Below, in pieces: positions 1-5,926 of a DNA stretch of 6,897 nt. The notes under the pieces were generated by a model. That model had not been told where the DNA came from. It made no database searches and worked only from the letters and a program-made list of their open reading frames with translations. The stretch covers positions 1 to 6,897 of the forward strand of contig VGNW01000121.1 of NCBI GenBank assembly GCA_016865955.1, given 5' to 3'. Both the position numbers and the translations under genes were made by a program. How positions within the stretch are numbered: the first letter of the stretch is position 1; each line of letters starts with the position of its first letter. This DNA comes from Chloroflexota bacterium (GTDB taxonomy: Bacteria; Chloroflexota; Dehalococcoidia; SZUA-161).

Positions 1-581
1 CTCAAATAGAGGAAGTGCCTACTGAGGAGGTTCACGTTGAGTCTGTAGCCGAGGAAGTTGAGCTTCAGTATAAAGGAGCACTGTCCAGGTTGGGAGGTGC
101 TTTAATCGATTTCATAATTATCGGCATAATATCTTTTCTCATTCGCCTTACGATTGCTCGGGTGGTCGACCTACCTGCCGAGATTGTTATTATTTATGGC
201 CTTATCTATTTTGTAGGCTTCTGGGCCTGGCGCGGACAGACCCCGGGCAAGATGCTGACCGGCGCCAAGATTGTAATGACAGACGGGAGTCCTGTAGGCT
301 TTGTAAGGGCGCTGATACGTTACCTTTTCTATCTCTTCCCATTGTTTACCCCTATCATGTTCTTTGGCGCCAGGTCAGTCGCGGCGCTACTTATCATTCT
401 TCCTCTTATTGCCTTGTTCATAATTGTCTTCAATAGGAAGAAGAGGGGGCTATATGATTTCATTGCTGGGACTTGTGTCATCAACACTCGCTTTAGCGGA
501 ATCAACCCCTCTGTTGAAGATGAATCTGAAATAGAGGAATCTTCTGATACAGACGAAACCGGGGGTGGGAAGGAGAGCTGA
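1..581 (+). CDS. RDD family membrane protein, 5'-incomplete
   Basis: Multi-pass membrane protein of the RDD family (PF06271); family members are mostly of unknown function, some linked to transport or osmotic stress. The frame is open to the left edge (first full codon at 3), so the true start probably lies outside; a GTG at 15 is the first in-window candidate but has no Shine-Dalgarno. Counting that GTG as 1, the family's signature residues appear as R25 and D32 in RLGGALID, the GQTPGK motif at 74-79, and D148 in KKRGLYDFIAGT. Hydrophobic segments lie near 29-49, 56-73, 102-117 and 121-140. The N-terminal ~18 residues and the last ~25 are acidic and should be soluble. Family assignment is firm; function is unknown. 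Confidence 0.85.
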   Translation, partial: QIEEVPTEEVHVESVAEEVELQYKGALSRLGGALIDFIIIGIISFLIRLTIARVVDLPAEIVIIYGLIYFVGFWAWRGQTPGKMLTGAKIVMTDGSPVGFVRALIRYLFYLFPLFTPIMFFGARSVAALLIILPLIALFIIVFNRKKRGLYDFIAGTCVINTRFSGINPSVEDESEIEESSDTDETGGGKES

Positions 582-603
582 ACTCGCTCGCCGAACGGCT
601 CTC
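573..603 (+). terminator. weak hairpin after the RDD gene
   Basis: GAGAGC (573-578) pairs with GCTCTC (598-603) around a 19-nt loop and overlaps the RDD stop codon. T-rich sequence follows only after about 13 nt, and the hairpin touches the putative promoter of the next gene. It may be an inefficient terminator or chance. Confidence 0.25.
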
Positions 604-606
604 TTC

Positions 607-615
607 TGCTACAAT
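607..615 (+). promoter_or_regulatory. extended -10 promoter for the dehydrogenase
   Basis: TGCTACAAT matches the extended -10 consensus TGnTATAAT with one mismatch. No convincing -35 hexamer is visible 16-18 bp upstream, as is usual for extended -10 promoters. Transcription would start near 622, giving a ~41-nt leader to the preferred ATG at 663. It also suggests the dehydrogenase can be transcribed independently of the RDD gene. Confidence 0.5.
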
Positions 616-662
616 TTCTTTCTTTTGTGTTTTATTTGCCTTCTCGTTATGGTCTGAATACC

Positions 663-1697
663 ATGCGCGTTGCAATGTACTACAGCAATCGTGATGTGCG
701 GCTGGAGGAGATGCCGACCCCTCGTATTGGCGCCGGAGAGCTATTGATGCGCGTGGAAGCGAGCGGCATCTGCGGCAGCGATGTCATGGAGTGGTATCGC
801 ATCCATAAGGTGCCCCTGGTTCTCGGGCATGAGGTCTCTGGCGTCGTAGTTGAGGTTGGTGATGGTGTAAAGGGCTTCAAAGTTGGAGACCGCATTATTG
901 CAGCGCACCATGTACCATGCAACACCTGCTATTATTGCCTCAATGGTAACCATACCGTGTGCGATACCCTGCGTAAGACGAATTTCGACCTTGGTGGCTT
1001 CGCCGAGTACATCAGGCTGCCTGCCATAAACGTAGACCGCGGTACTTTTTTGATGCCTGAGGAGGTGTCTTTCGAAGAAGGAACGTTTGTTGAACCGGTA
1101 GCTTGTGTACTGCGGGGGCAGAGAAAGGCAGGTATGCAACCAGGCTGTTGCGTGTTGGTTTTGGGCAGCGGCATTGCGGGACTACTGCACGTCCGCCTGG
1201 CGCGGGCGCTGGGGGCAGGTCGCATCATAGCAACTGATATGATTGAGCACCGGCTTGACGCAGCGAAACGATTTGGTGCTGATGTAGCTATCGATGCCAG
1301 CGATGATGTGCCGACTCTTGTTCGGGATATCAACGATGGCCGCTTGGCGGATATCGTTGTGGTCTGCGCAGGTGCTGAAACCGCCATAGCACAGGCGCTC
1401 AAGTCGGTGGAGCGCAACGGCACGGTTCTTTTCTTCGCACCTACAGGACCTGGTGTTACATTTCCATTATCAATAAACGATGTTTTCTGGCGGAACGATG
1501 TAACGTTGACAACATCGTATGCGGGCAGCCCGGCAGACCACGTTACAGCGCTGGAGTTGATTCGTAGCAGCGCTTTGCGCGTGAAAGAGATGATTACCCA
1601 TCGATTGACTCTAGCAGATACCGGTCTGGGATTCCGCATGGTGGAAAATCCTCGGGAGTATAATTCTATAAAGGTTATCGTTGAGCCGCGAAGATAG
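663..1697 (+). CDS. zinc-dependent medium-chain alcohol/polyol dehydrogenase
   Basis: Cytosolic NAD(P)-dependent dehydrogenase of the zinc MDR superfamily, closest in pattern to the sorbitol / threonine dehydrogenase class; the substrate cannot be read from sequence. With ATG 663 as residue 1 (344 aa, normal length), catalytic-zinc ligands are C37, H56-E57 and E144 (in VEPVAC). The structural-zinc cysteines are C86, C89, C92 and C100. The Rossmann loop is G168-S-G-I-A-G173, and D192 at the end of the second strand favours NAD+ over NADP+. The frame opens further at GTG 627, adding 12 residues. I prefer ATG 663 because MRVAMYYSNRDVRLEE is the usual family N-terminus, though neither start has a clear Shine-Dalgarno. 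The glycosyltransferase gene follows after a short gap. Superfamily is very secure. Confidence 0.92.
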   Translation: MRVAMYYSNRDVRLEEMPTPRIGAGELLMRVEASGICGSDVMEWYRIHKVPLVLGHEVSGVVVEVGDGVKGFKVGDRIIAAHHVPCNTCYYCLNGNHTVCDTLRKTNFDLGGFAEYIRLPAINVDRGTFLMPEEVSFEEGTFVEPVACVLRGQRKAGMQPGCCVLVLGSGIAGLLHVRLARALGAGRIIATDMIEHRLDAAKRFGADVAIDASDDVPTLVRDINDGRLADIVVVCAGAETAIAQALKSVERNGTVLFFAPTGPGVTFPLSINDVFWRNDVTLTTSYAGSPADHVTALELIRSSALRVKEMITHRLTLADTGLGFRMVENPREYNSIKVIVEPRR

Positions 1698-1709
1698 TTG
1701 TTATTGTGT

Positions 1710-1723
1710 GTCAACTAATTGAC
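1710..1723. promoter_or_regulatory. inverted repeat GTCAA-N4-TTGAC, possible operator
   Basis: A perfect 5-4-5 inverted repeat lies in the 34-bp gap between the dehydrogenase stop and the first possible start of the glycosyltransferase. The size suits a dimeric regulator site, but no regulator gene is in the window and so short a palindrome can arise by chance. It is too small to be a terminator. Confidence 0.2.
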
Positions 1724-1731
1724 TGTGGCTA

Positions 1732-3069
1732 GTGATTAGTCGGAGAAATGGCGCGAAAACCCCTGTAAACCGAGTTATGGGAAATGCACGAATGCCAAGT
1801 ACAAATATGAAGAAGGTAGCCCCTCAAAATCGCCGCTCCGGCGTGTTATACAATTGGTTCAAAAATAGGGAAAACCAGACCATTTGTCTTCTCGCTTTTG
1901 TCACGTTGATTATGCACTTGGTTGTAGCACCATATGTTTGTATGAATCAAGATGGTGTGGAGGGCGTGCTTGATGAAGTTTACTATGTTCCGGAAGCTAG
2001 AGCGATATTATCAGAGGGGACAATAATATTCGCCGAACACCCGTCGTTATCGAAGCTTTTTATAGCGTCTGGAATTCTTTCTTTCGGGGACAACCCTTGG
2101 GGATGGAGAATTCCCTCGGCGATTTTTGCTACAGCCTCGATGATTATCTTCTACTATATTTGCCGCAGGCTTGGGGGGAGGATGGTTGCCCTCTTCGCAA
2201 CGCTCCTCTTCCTTTTTGAAACACTGAGTTTCCTTATCTCCGGATTGGCAATGCTTGACGTTTTCTCACTGACTTTCATGCTACTCGCATTTCTACTATA
2301 TTTACAGAACAGATATGCCTTTTCAGGCGTAGCACTGGCGTTGAGCGGACTCTGCAAGATGACTGGTTTGCTGGGAGGATTTGTTATTTTAGGACATTGG
2401 CTGGTTGTAAGGAGAAAACAGCCAGCCAGAAGCATTGGTGCCCTTATAATTTGTGCAATTGTAACATTTATGGTACTTATGCCGCTTCTTGACTTCGCTG
2501 CTGCAAGGGAATGGCTCAATCCCGTTGCCAGAGTGTGGGACATGGTCACTATTCACGAATCGCTTAAATTTGGTGTGGGGGCCACGGAGGACCTGGATGT
2601 AGCGTGGCAGTCGCTTCCTTGGCAATGGGTATTGAACCCTCGGGGGATGGAATATATTTTTTGTGAGTCATATAGGTTGATAATCAATCCCACAGTTTGG
2701 ATTTTGATTATCCCATCAATGGCGTACATGTTGTACAGATTTGCGAGGCATAAGACTCGACTCTCATTGTTTGTACTTCTCTGGTTTGCAGCCACTTATT
2801 TACTCTGGATACCGCTTGTGCTCGCTACTGGCAGACAAACATATCTATTCTACTTCTATCCGACTATCGGGGCTATATGTTTAGCACTCGGATTTATTAT
2901 GTCAAGATTTTGGGGCGTTTCGTCGAAAGGACGTTTTTATCGATATAGACCCCTAGCCAGAGCCGCTATTATCGGATATATCATCTTGGATATACTCTTT
3001 TTCCTAATATTGAGTCCACTGTTGCCGGCGCTTTTCTCCAGCCAATTTCTCACAACATCAGGTGGTTAG
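1732..3069 (+). CDS. PMT/GT39-family membrane glycosyltransferase
   Basis: Polytopic membrane enzyme of the GT-C fold (PMT, PF02366; GT39/ArnT relatives) that transfers a sugar from a polyprenyl-phosphate donor to protein or glycan on the outer face of the membrane; donor and acceptor are unknown. Counting from GTG 1732: the catalytic acidic pair D81-E82 follows the first membrane segment; HPSLSK (103-108) and WGWRIPSA (123-130) match the family's HPPLxK and GWRxPSA; LDV at 175-177 and GLCKMTG (206-212) also fit. PWQW (296-299) and RQTYLFYFYP (368-377) resemble later PMT segments. About ten or eleven hydrophobic helices lie between 51 and 430. The start is uncertain: GTG 1732, ATG 1777, ATG 1792 and ATG 1807 all lie in a basic N-terminal tail and none has a Shine-Dalgarno. 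It is AT-richer than the preceding dehydrogenase. Confidence 0.85.
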   Translation: MISRRNGAKTPVNRVMGNARMPSTNMKKVAPQNRRSGVLYNWFKNRENQTICLLAFVTLIMHLVVAPYVCMNQDGVEGVLDEVYYVPEARAILSEGTIIFAEHPSLSKLFIASGILSFGDNPWGWRIPSAIFATASMIIFYYICRRLGGRMVALFATLLFLFETLSFLISGLAMLDVFSLTFMLLAFLLYLQNRYAFSGVALALSGLCKMTGLLGGFVILGHWLVVRRKQPARSIGALIICAIVTFMVLMPLLDFAAAREWLNPVARVWDMVTIHESLKFGVGATEDLDVAWQSLPWQWVLNPRGMEYIFCESYRLIINPTVWILIIPSMAYMLYRFARHKTRLSLFVLLWFAATYLLWIPLVLATGRQTYLFYFYPTIGAICLALGFIMSRFWGVSSKGRFYRYRPLARAAIIGYIILDILFFLILSPLLPALFSSQFLTTSGG

Positions 3070-3094
3070 TAGAGACTATGGACTAATGTGGAAC

Positions 3095-3121
3095 TTTCTC
3101 AGGTTAAGCCCTGATGAGAAA
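3095..3121. other. stem-loop after the glycosyltransferase
   Basis: TTTCTCA (3095-3101) pairs with TGAGAAA (3115-3121) around a 13-nt loop; TCAGG/CCTGA is an alternative inner pairing. There is no T-run after it, so it may be a 3'-end protecting stem or a poor terminator rather than a canonical intrinsic one. Confidence 0.3.
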
Positions 3122-3160
3122 TGAAAATATCTCGGGCAAGGGGCATTTTGCAAAAGAGGA

Positions 3161-3198
3161 AGAGCCCAAAGTATAATTGCTGCCATACCTGGGGCTCT
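3161..3198 (-). terminator. probable terminator of the desulforedoxin pair
   Basis: Read on the - strand, AGAGCCC (3198-3192) pairs with GGGCTCT (3167-3161) around a 24-nt loop and is followed by the T-rich TCCTCTTTTG. It begins 15 nt after the stop of the second desulforedoxin gene. The loop is long and the tail imperfect, so this is a moderate call. Apart from this hairpin and the stem-loop at 3095-3121, the spacer 3070-3212 shows nothing. Confidence 0.4.
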
Positions 3199-3212
3199 CT
3201 CTTAGTCAGTGT

Positions 3213-3356
3213 TTAGTCTGATGAGGGCAATGGCCTGGGCTGTTGGGAGGTCATCGGCTTGCCACAGCACTCCACCTCACCTTCGCCCGCCTTAGTAATT
3301 AACACCTCAGTATTGCAAACCTCGCAGCGGAACCGTCTTCCTAATAAATTTGGCAT
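3213..3356 (-). CDS. desulforedoxin-like iron protein (second of a pair)
   Basis: Very small (47 aa) metal-binding protein resembling desulforedoxin, the FeCys4 domain also found at the N-terminus of desulfoferrodoxin (superoxide reductase). Ligand cysteines are C11 and C14 (CEVC) and the adjacent C30-C31 (ECCGKPM), the hallmark Cx2C...CC spacing; the metal is inferred from family. A Pro/Ser-rich tail of ~12 residues follows. The frame opens back to a GTG at 3401, but ATG 3356 is preferred: it has GGGAG upstream (11 nt away, rather far) and lets the protein align from residue 1, without gaps, to its neighbour (18 of 35 identical). It lies 50 nt downstream of that paralogue, same strand, probably one transcript. 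A redox role in an anaerobe is likely, but no partner is encoded here. Confidence 0.8.
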   Translation of the reverse strand: MPNLLGRRFRCEVCNTEVLITKAGEGEVECCGKPMTSQQPRPLPSSD

Positions 3357-3406
3357 GTCAGTTAAGACTCCCTTCTTGCTTCTTGTTTTACACAATAACA
3401 CTTAAT

Positions 3407-3526
3407 TTATGACTTCTTCTCCATGGGCTGTTTGCAACAGACCACCTTACCGTTACCGGCCCTGGTGACAATTAGCTCTGTGCCGCATTTGGCGCAGCGA
3501 TACCTTTTCCCCATCTCGTTTGCCAT
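3407..3526 (-). CDS. desulforedoxin-like iron protein, 39 aa (first of a pair)
   Basis: A 39-codon gene, easy to miss because of its size. It encodes MANEMGKRYR, then CAKC (C11, C14), then a TRAGNGK turn and VCC (C30, C31) with a QPM end. This is the desulforedoxin FeCys4 pattern with ligand positions identical to the downstream paralogue, and its length suits stand-alone desulforedoxins (about 36-40 aa). Start support is good: AGGCGGTG lies 6 nt upstream of the ATG, and a full-consensus promoter ends 38 nt upstream of it. Known desulforedoxin is a small dimer that can pass electrons in anaerobes; whether this protein serves superoxide reduction is inference. A + strand reading frame across it is a shadow. 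Confidence 0.85.
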   Translation of the reverse strand: MANEMGKRYRCAKCGTELIVTRAGNGKVVCCKQPMEKKS

Positions 3527-3563
3527 ATTTTGCACCGCCTTTCAGATTGCAATTATCAGGGCT

Positions 3564-3592
3564 ATTATAATTTTGACCGTATACCTTGTCAA
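3564..3592 (-). promoter_or_regulatory. full-consensus sigma70 promoter of the desulforedoxin pair
   Basis: On the - strand TTGACA (3592-3587) and TATAAT (3569-3564) are separated by exactly 17 bp: both hexamers and the spacer match the housekeeping consensus perfectly. Predicted start is near 3557, giving a leader of about 30 nt before ATG 3526. Strong constitutive expression is expected unless a repressor acts here. Confidence 0.85.
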
Positions 3593-3608
3593 CTTCTGCC
3601 GAAGCTCC

Positions 3609-3637
3609 TTGACGCTATTAGTGTCGGCTGGTATCAT
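3609..3637 (+). promoter_or_regulatory. sigma70 promoter of pyrF
   Basis: TTGACG (3609-3614) and TATCAT (3632-3637) are 17 bp apart, one mismatch from consensus in each hexamer, with a TGG extended -10 before TATCAT. Predicted start is near 3644, about 22 nt before the pyrF ATG. Its -35 lies 16 bp from the -35 of the divergent desulforedoxin promoter, so the two polymerase footprints would overlap. Confidence 0.7.
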
Positions 3638-3665
3638 CACTTAGACCAGTTAAGAGGTAACCCGT

Positions 3666-4487
3666 ATGAAGTTCATTGAAAAGCTGCTCGCAGCATCTCG
3701 AAAGAACCGCAGTCTGCTCTGCATCGGGCTTGACCCCGACCCGAAGCTGATGCCAAGGACGGCTGTCTTTCGCTTCAATCGTGAGATTATCGATGCCACC
3801 TCGGATTTGGTCTGCGCCTATAAGCCGAATCTGGCTTTCTATGAAGCTATGGGCATTAAGGGGCTGAGGGCGCTGGAGAAAACGGTGGCTCACATTCCCC
3901 GAAATATACCCATAATAGGCGATGCCAAGAGGGGCGATATTGCGTCAAGCTCCGAGGCATACGCCAGAGCTGTTTTCGATAGCTTTGGCTTCGATGCTGT
4001 TACAGTGAATCCTTACCTGGGTTATGACTCTATAGCTCCTTTTATAGCTTATCCGGATAGGGGGGTATTTATCCTGTGCAAGACTTCGAACGCCGGAGCT
4101 GCTGATTTTCAGGACCTGACGCTTGCTGAGAAGCATACGCAAAGAACCAGGCAAACTCTATACGAGGTAGTGGCAGAGAAGGCAAATTCCTGGAATACGC
4201 AGGGCAACATCGGTCTGGTAGTGGGAGCAACCTATCCTGAGCAATTAAAGAGAATCCGAGAGCTTTGCCCAAAGCTTCCGCTGTTGATACCGGGAATTGG
4301 TGCTCAAGGAGGCGATATCGAATCAGTGGTGAGATACGGCGTAGATGCGAGAGGAGAGAAAGCAATCCTAAACTCTTCCCGTCAAATCCTATATGCCTCG
4401 AAAGGTAAAGATTTCGCCGAGGCTGCGCGCGCGGAAGCTCTGAAATTACGAGACCGAATAAACCTGATACTGGCAAATAGACAATAG
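3666..4487 (+). CDS. pyrF: orotidine-5'-phosphate decarboxylase, type 2
   Basis: Decarboxylates OMP to UMP, the last step of de novo pyrimidine synthesis; soluble TIM-barrel dimer. The catalytic Lys-Asp-Lys-Asp set is visible: K53 in YKPN and D86-A-K88-R-G-D91-I. D23 in GLDPDP begins the first strand; VNPYLGYDS (114-122) and the phosphate-binding end PGIGAQGGD (209-217) are also present. At 273 aa it matches the longer type 2 (F subfamily) enzymes rather than the ~230-aa E. coli form. Start ATG 3666 has AGAGG centred about 10 nt upstream. No other pyrimidine gene is in the window, so here pyrF stands apart from any pyr operon. The spacer after it has no clear terminator, so read-through into the 2TM gene is possible. 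Confidence 0.96.
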   Translation: MKFIEKLLAASRKNRSLLCIGLDPDPKLMPRTAVFRFNREIIDATSDLVCAYKPNLAFYEAMGIKGLRALEKTVAHIPRNIPIIGDAKRGDIASSSEAYARAVFDSFGFDAVTVNPYLGYDSIAPFIAYPDRGVFILCKTSNAGAADFQDLTLAEKHTQRTRQTLYEVVAEKANSWNTQGNIGLVVGATYPEQLKRIRELCPKLPLLIPGIGAQGGDIESVVRYGVDARGEKAILNSSRQILYASKGKDFAEAARAEALKLRDRINLILANRQ

Positions 4488-4594
4488 TTTTATGTAAATA
4501 AAGCCCAGGAACTTATTAGCTCTGAGAAAGAAACGGCGCCTTTGCGTAAGTTTTCAGTGACGGACAGAAAGAAGTTGGCTTTTAGGAGAAAGAA

Positions 4595-4993
4595 ATGGCA
4601 AATGATAAAGAGTATGAACAACTCTATCAAATGGCAAGAGGGAAATTGGAAGGGAGAGCATTTTATGTTCACTTTGTTATTTTCCTAATTTTCAATTCAA
4701 TTATTATAGTTGTTTGGAGATTTACAGGAATAAGCTTCCCCTGGTTTGTTATTCCTTTAGGCTTCTGGAGTATTTTTATACTATTTCACTATCTCGTGAT
4801 TACTTTCCTTTCAACAAGAAGAAAACCAAGTGGCCGGATGGAGAAAGCTATAGAATTTGAGATATGGAAGATGAAGGAGGAAAAGAGACAAAAAGCGTCT
4901 GAAAGATTGGAGGAAATAGAGAAACAAAAAGCGGTTCAAGCAACCAAGGAGAACGACAAACAGAGTAAATCAGATACCAACAAGCCTTCTTAA
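4595..4993 (+). CDS. 2TM-domain membrane protein with charged C-terminal tail
   Basis: Small (132 aa) inner-membrane protein resembling the 2TM domain family (PF13239), sometimes found alone and sometimes beside histidine kinases; its function is unknown. An amphipathic N-terminus (1-22, YEQLYQMARGKLEGR) leads to helix 1 (about 23-41), a short PW-containing turn, and helix 2 (about 50-72). FYVHF and the WSIFILFHYLV stretch fit the family. Residues 75-132 are highly charged Lys/Glu, likely a coiled coil, ending in a hydrophilic tail. The start is fixed by AGGAG 6 nt upstream of the ATG. It is clearly AT-richer than pyrF, which may indicate a different history. The 107-bp spacer to pyrF holds no promoter I can defend. 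Confidence 0.72.
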   Translation: MANDKEYEQLYQMARGKLEGRAFYVHFVIFLIFNSIIIVVWRFTGISFPWFVIPLGFWSIFILFHYLVITFLSTRRKPSGRMEKAIEFEIWKMKEEKRQKASERLEEIEKQKAVQATKENDKQSKSDTNKPS

Positions 4994-4994
4994 C

Positions 4995-5019
4995 ACTGGT
5001 GGCTAAGCGGTATCCATTG
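4995..5019. repeat. ACTGGTG element, copy 1
   Basis: ACTGGTG, 7 bp, GGTA, 2 bp, CATTG. It starts 2 bp after the stop codon of the 2TM gene. It shares order and orientation with copies at 5551-5574 and 6025-6054, differing in the first spacer length. It marks the left limit of the small-gene region. Confidence 0.5.
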
Positions 5020-5052
5020 CCTTGGCTATCATGTTTGAAGAGCGACGGAATA

Positions 5053-5088
5053 AAAGAAGGAGACGAATCTCGATTCGCCTCCTTCTTT
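5053..5088. terminator. strong bidirectional terminator between converging genes
   Basis: A 16-bp stem (5053-5068 with 5073-5088, one A-C mismatch) closed by a CTCG loop. On the - strand it ends in CCTTCTTTTATT, serving the small gene at 5116-5349, which stops 27 nt upstream. On the + strand the 3' arm ends in CTTTCTTT-like sequence and can serve the 2TM gene. Confidence 0.8.
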
Positions 5089-5115
5089 CGGAAAGATAGA
5101 TTCGGATAGGTTCAA

Positions 5116-5349
5116 TCAAGGTACAGATGGAGCTACCATAACCTGCATAATTTGAGCAATCGTTTGCGAACCGTAAAGTACGACATCCGCCAAGGCACCA
5201 GCGACCAAATTCGCCTTTGCGCTGGGTGTAACTGTCCCATGTAACACCCATTGACCATCAGACATCATCTCGAAGTACTGGTCGCTTGTCACGAAATGGT
5301 TGGCAAAGGATTGGAGAACAGCCATCATACCTGATAAGAGCAATGCCAT
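5116..5349 (-). CDS. small unrecognised protein A (77 aa)
   Basis: I do not recognise this protein. It is supported as a real gene by a full-consensus Shine-Dalgarno, AAAGGAGGTGA at 5366-5356, 6 nt before the ATG, a promoter-like block further upstream, and a strong hairpin terminator downstream. The N-terminal ~26 residues (MALLLSGMMAVLQSFANHF) are moderately hydrophobic or amphipathic; the middle (FVTSDQYFEMMSDGQWVLHG) is polar; a second amphipathic Ala/Val/Ile-rich stretch (about 43-72) follows. There are no cysteines and no obvious catalytic motif. Membrane association is possible but no clear transmembrane helix or signal peptide is seen. The overlapping - strand frame 5003-5251 runs through the terminator and is discounted. 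It shares a duplicated leader with protein B, so the two are probably co-regulated. Confidence 0.68.
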   Translation of the reverse strand: MALLLSGMMAVLQSFANHFVTSDQYFEMMSDGQWVLHGTVTPSAKANLVAGALADVVLYGSQTIAQIMQVMVAPSVP

Positions 5350-5355
5350 TATCTG

Positions 5356-5366
5356 TCACCTCCTTT
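5356..5366 (-). promoter_or_regulatory. perfect Shine-Dalgarno of small protein A
   Basis: AAAGGAGGTGA on the - strand is complementary to the 16S rRNA 3' end over its whole length and lies 6 nt from ATG 5349. This is the best ribosome binding site in the window and decides this frame over the alternatives. Confidence 0.85.
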
Positions 5367-5439
5367 CTTGATAGTCTTCTTAATTTGTTCTCTTAAAAAC
5401 AACTTTAAGTGATAGGAATAACTGTTTTTGAATTTCTGC

Positions 5440-5496
5440 CTCAATTGTCCTCTAACGATGGAGGCGTAACAATCCCATATAAGTACTGAATGGAGG
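5440..5496 (-). repeat. conserved promoter block, copy A
   Basis: This block upstream of small gene A is a diverged direct repeat of 5927-5984. Its most conserved core, CAATCCCATwTAAGTACTG on the + strand, differs at one position. On the - strand it holds a candidate promoter: TTGTTA (5472-5467), 17 bp, GACAAT (5449-5444). The transcript would start near 5437, with a leader of nearly 90 nt before ATG 5349. The hexamers are imperfect; the conservation is the stronger argument. Confidence 0.55.
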
Positions 5497-5550
5497 GTGT
5501 ACTATCTAGCTACTAACAATAAGAAGAGCAATGGGGCATGAGCTGTAGTT

Positions 5551-5574
5551 ACTGGTGAATCGGGTAAGCAATTG
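5551..5574. repeat. ACTGGTG element, copy 2
   Basis: ACTGGTG, 5 bp, GGTA, 2 bp, CAATTG. It lies between the terminator of small gene B (5637-5677) and the promoter block of small gene A. The rest of the 355-bp gene-free stretch 5350-5706 shows no further gene: an open + strand frame at 5580-5699 lacks a ribosome site and crosses the terminator. Confidence 0.5.
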
Positions 5575-5636
5575 TATTCATGACTATTACGATGGCTTTT
5601 TCAGGCGTCAAACAATCCTTAGATAGTTTTGAGAAA

Positions 5637-5677
5637 AAACAAAGCCCCTTTGCTCAAATAGCGAAAGGGCTTTGTTT
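5637..5677 (-). terminator. strong terminator of small gene B
   Basis: An 18-position stem (5637-5654 with 5660-5677; one wobble, one mismatch) with a 5-nt loop. On the - strand it is GC-rich at the GGGGC core and ends in GGCTTTGTTTTTTCTC, a classic T-tail. It starts 30 nt after the stop of gene B. The + strand side also ends in TTTGTTTAATT and could act in that direction. Confidence 0.85.
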
Positions 5678-5706
5678 AATTACCTCAGCTAATGTTTAGA
5701 TAATGT

Positions 5707-5901
5707 TTAGATTGCATCTGTTGCCTTAGCCGTTGATGTTTGGCGAGTGTAAATACGGGATTCATGCTTCGGAGCCTGCTCCCTGGCTCCCACATCATAT
5801 GCGATTCGTCTAAAGAAATCGCTGGCATTAAAGACCAGTTCTTCAAAAACCTCGCTGGTTACCAGCCATGCATAAGCCATCCGGTTAATTATTGCCCCCA
5901 T
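5707..5901 (-). CDS. small unrecognised protein B (64 aa)
   Basis: I do not recognise this protein. GAGGAGGT at 5916-5909 lies 7 nt before ATG 5901; a GTG one codon earlier (5904) is also possible but only 4 nt from the site, so the ATG is preferred. The first ~32 residues (MGAIINRMAYAWLVTSEVFEELVFNASDFF) look amphipathic and helical. The rest is basic, polar and Thr/Ser-rich, ending in KATDAI, probably flexible. It has no cysteines, no signal peptide and no convincing transmembrane helix. It contains VTSE-VFE, faintly like VTSDQYFE in small protein A, but the proteins otherwise do not align by eye. Own promoter block upstream and strong terminator downstream make a self-contained unit. A + strand frame over it is a shadow. 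Confidence 0.65.
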   Translation of the reverse strand: MGAIINRMAYAWLVTSEVFEELVFNASDFFRRIAYDVGAREQAPKHESRIYTRQTSTAKATDAI

Positions 5902-5908
5902 CACTCAT

Positions 5909-5916
5909 ACCTCCTC
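5909..5916 (-). promoter_or_regulatory. Shine-Dalgarno of small protein B
   Basis: GAGGAGGT on the - strand, 7 nt before ATG 5901. The spacing favours the ATG over the GTG at 5904. Confidence 0.75.
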
Positions 5917-5926
5917 GCTTTTCTAT

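Noticed and set aside
932..1714. Long - strand open frame of 260 codons
   Set aside because: Antisense to the clearly identified zinc dehydrogenase; Ser/Arg-rich shadow product with no family features.
3423..3644. + strand open frame of 73 codons
   Set aside because: Antisense to the 39-aa desulforedoxin gene and its full-consensus promoter; no ribosome site and no recognisable motif.
4488..4594. Possible promoter or terminator between pyrF and the 2TM gene
   Set aside because: Only a 7-bp CTGAGAA/TTTTCAG pairing with a wobble and no acceptable -35/-10 pair; not strong enough to annotate.
5003..5032. Nine-residue - strand peptide ending AKAMDTA, like the AKATDAI end of small protein B
   Set aside because: Suggestive of a truncated paralogue end, but a seven-residue likeness is too short to claim a pseudogene.
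5003..5251. - strand open frame of 82 codons
   Set aside because: Overlaps small gene A in another frame, has no Shine-Dalgarno, and reads straight through the 16-bp terminator hairpin.
5580..5699. + strand 39-codon open frame starting at ATG 5580
   Set aside because: No ribosome site, and a third of it is the terminator hairpin of gene B; low-complexity product.
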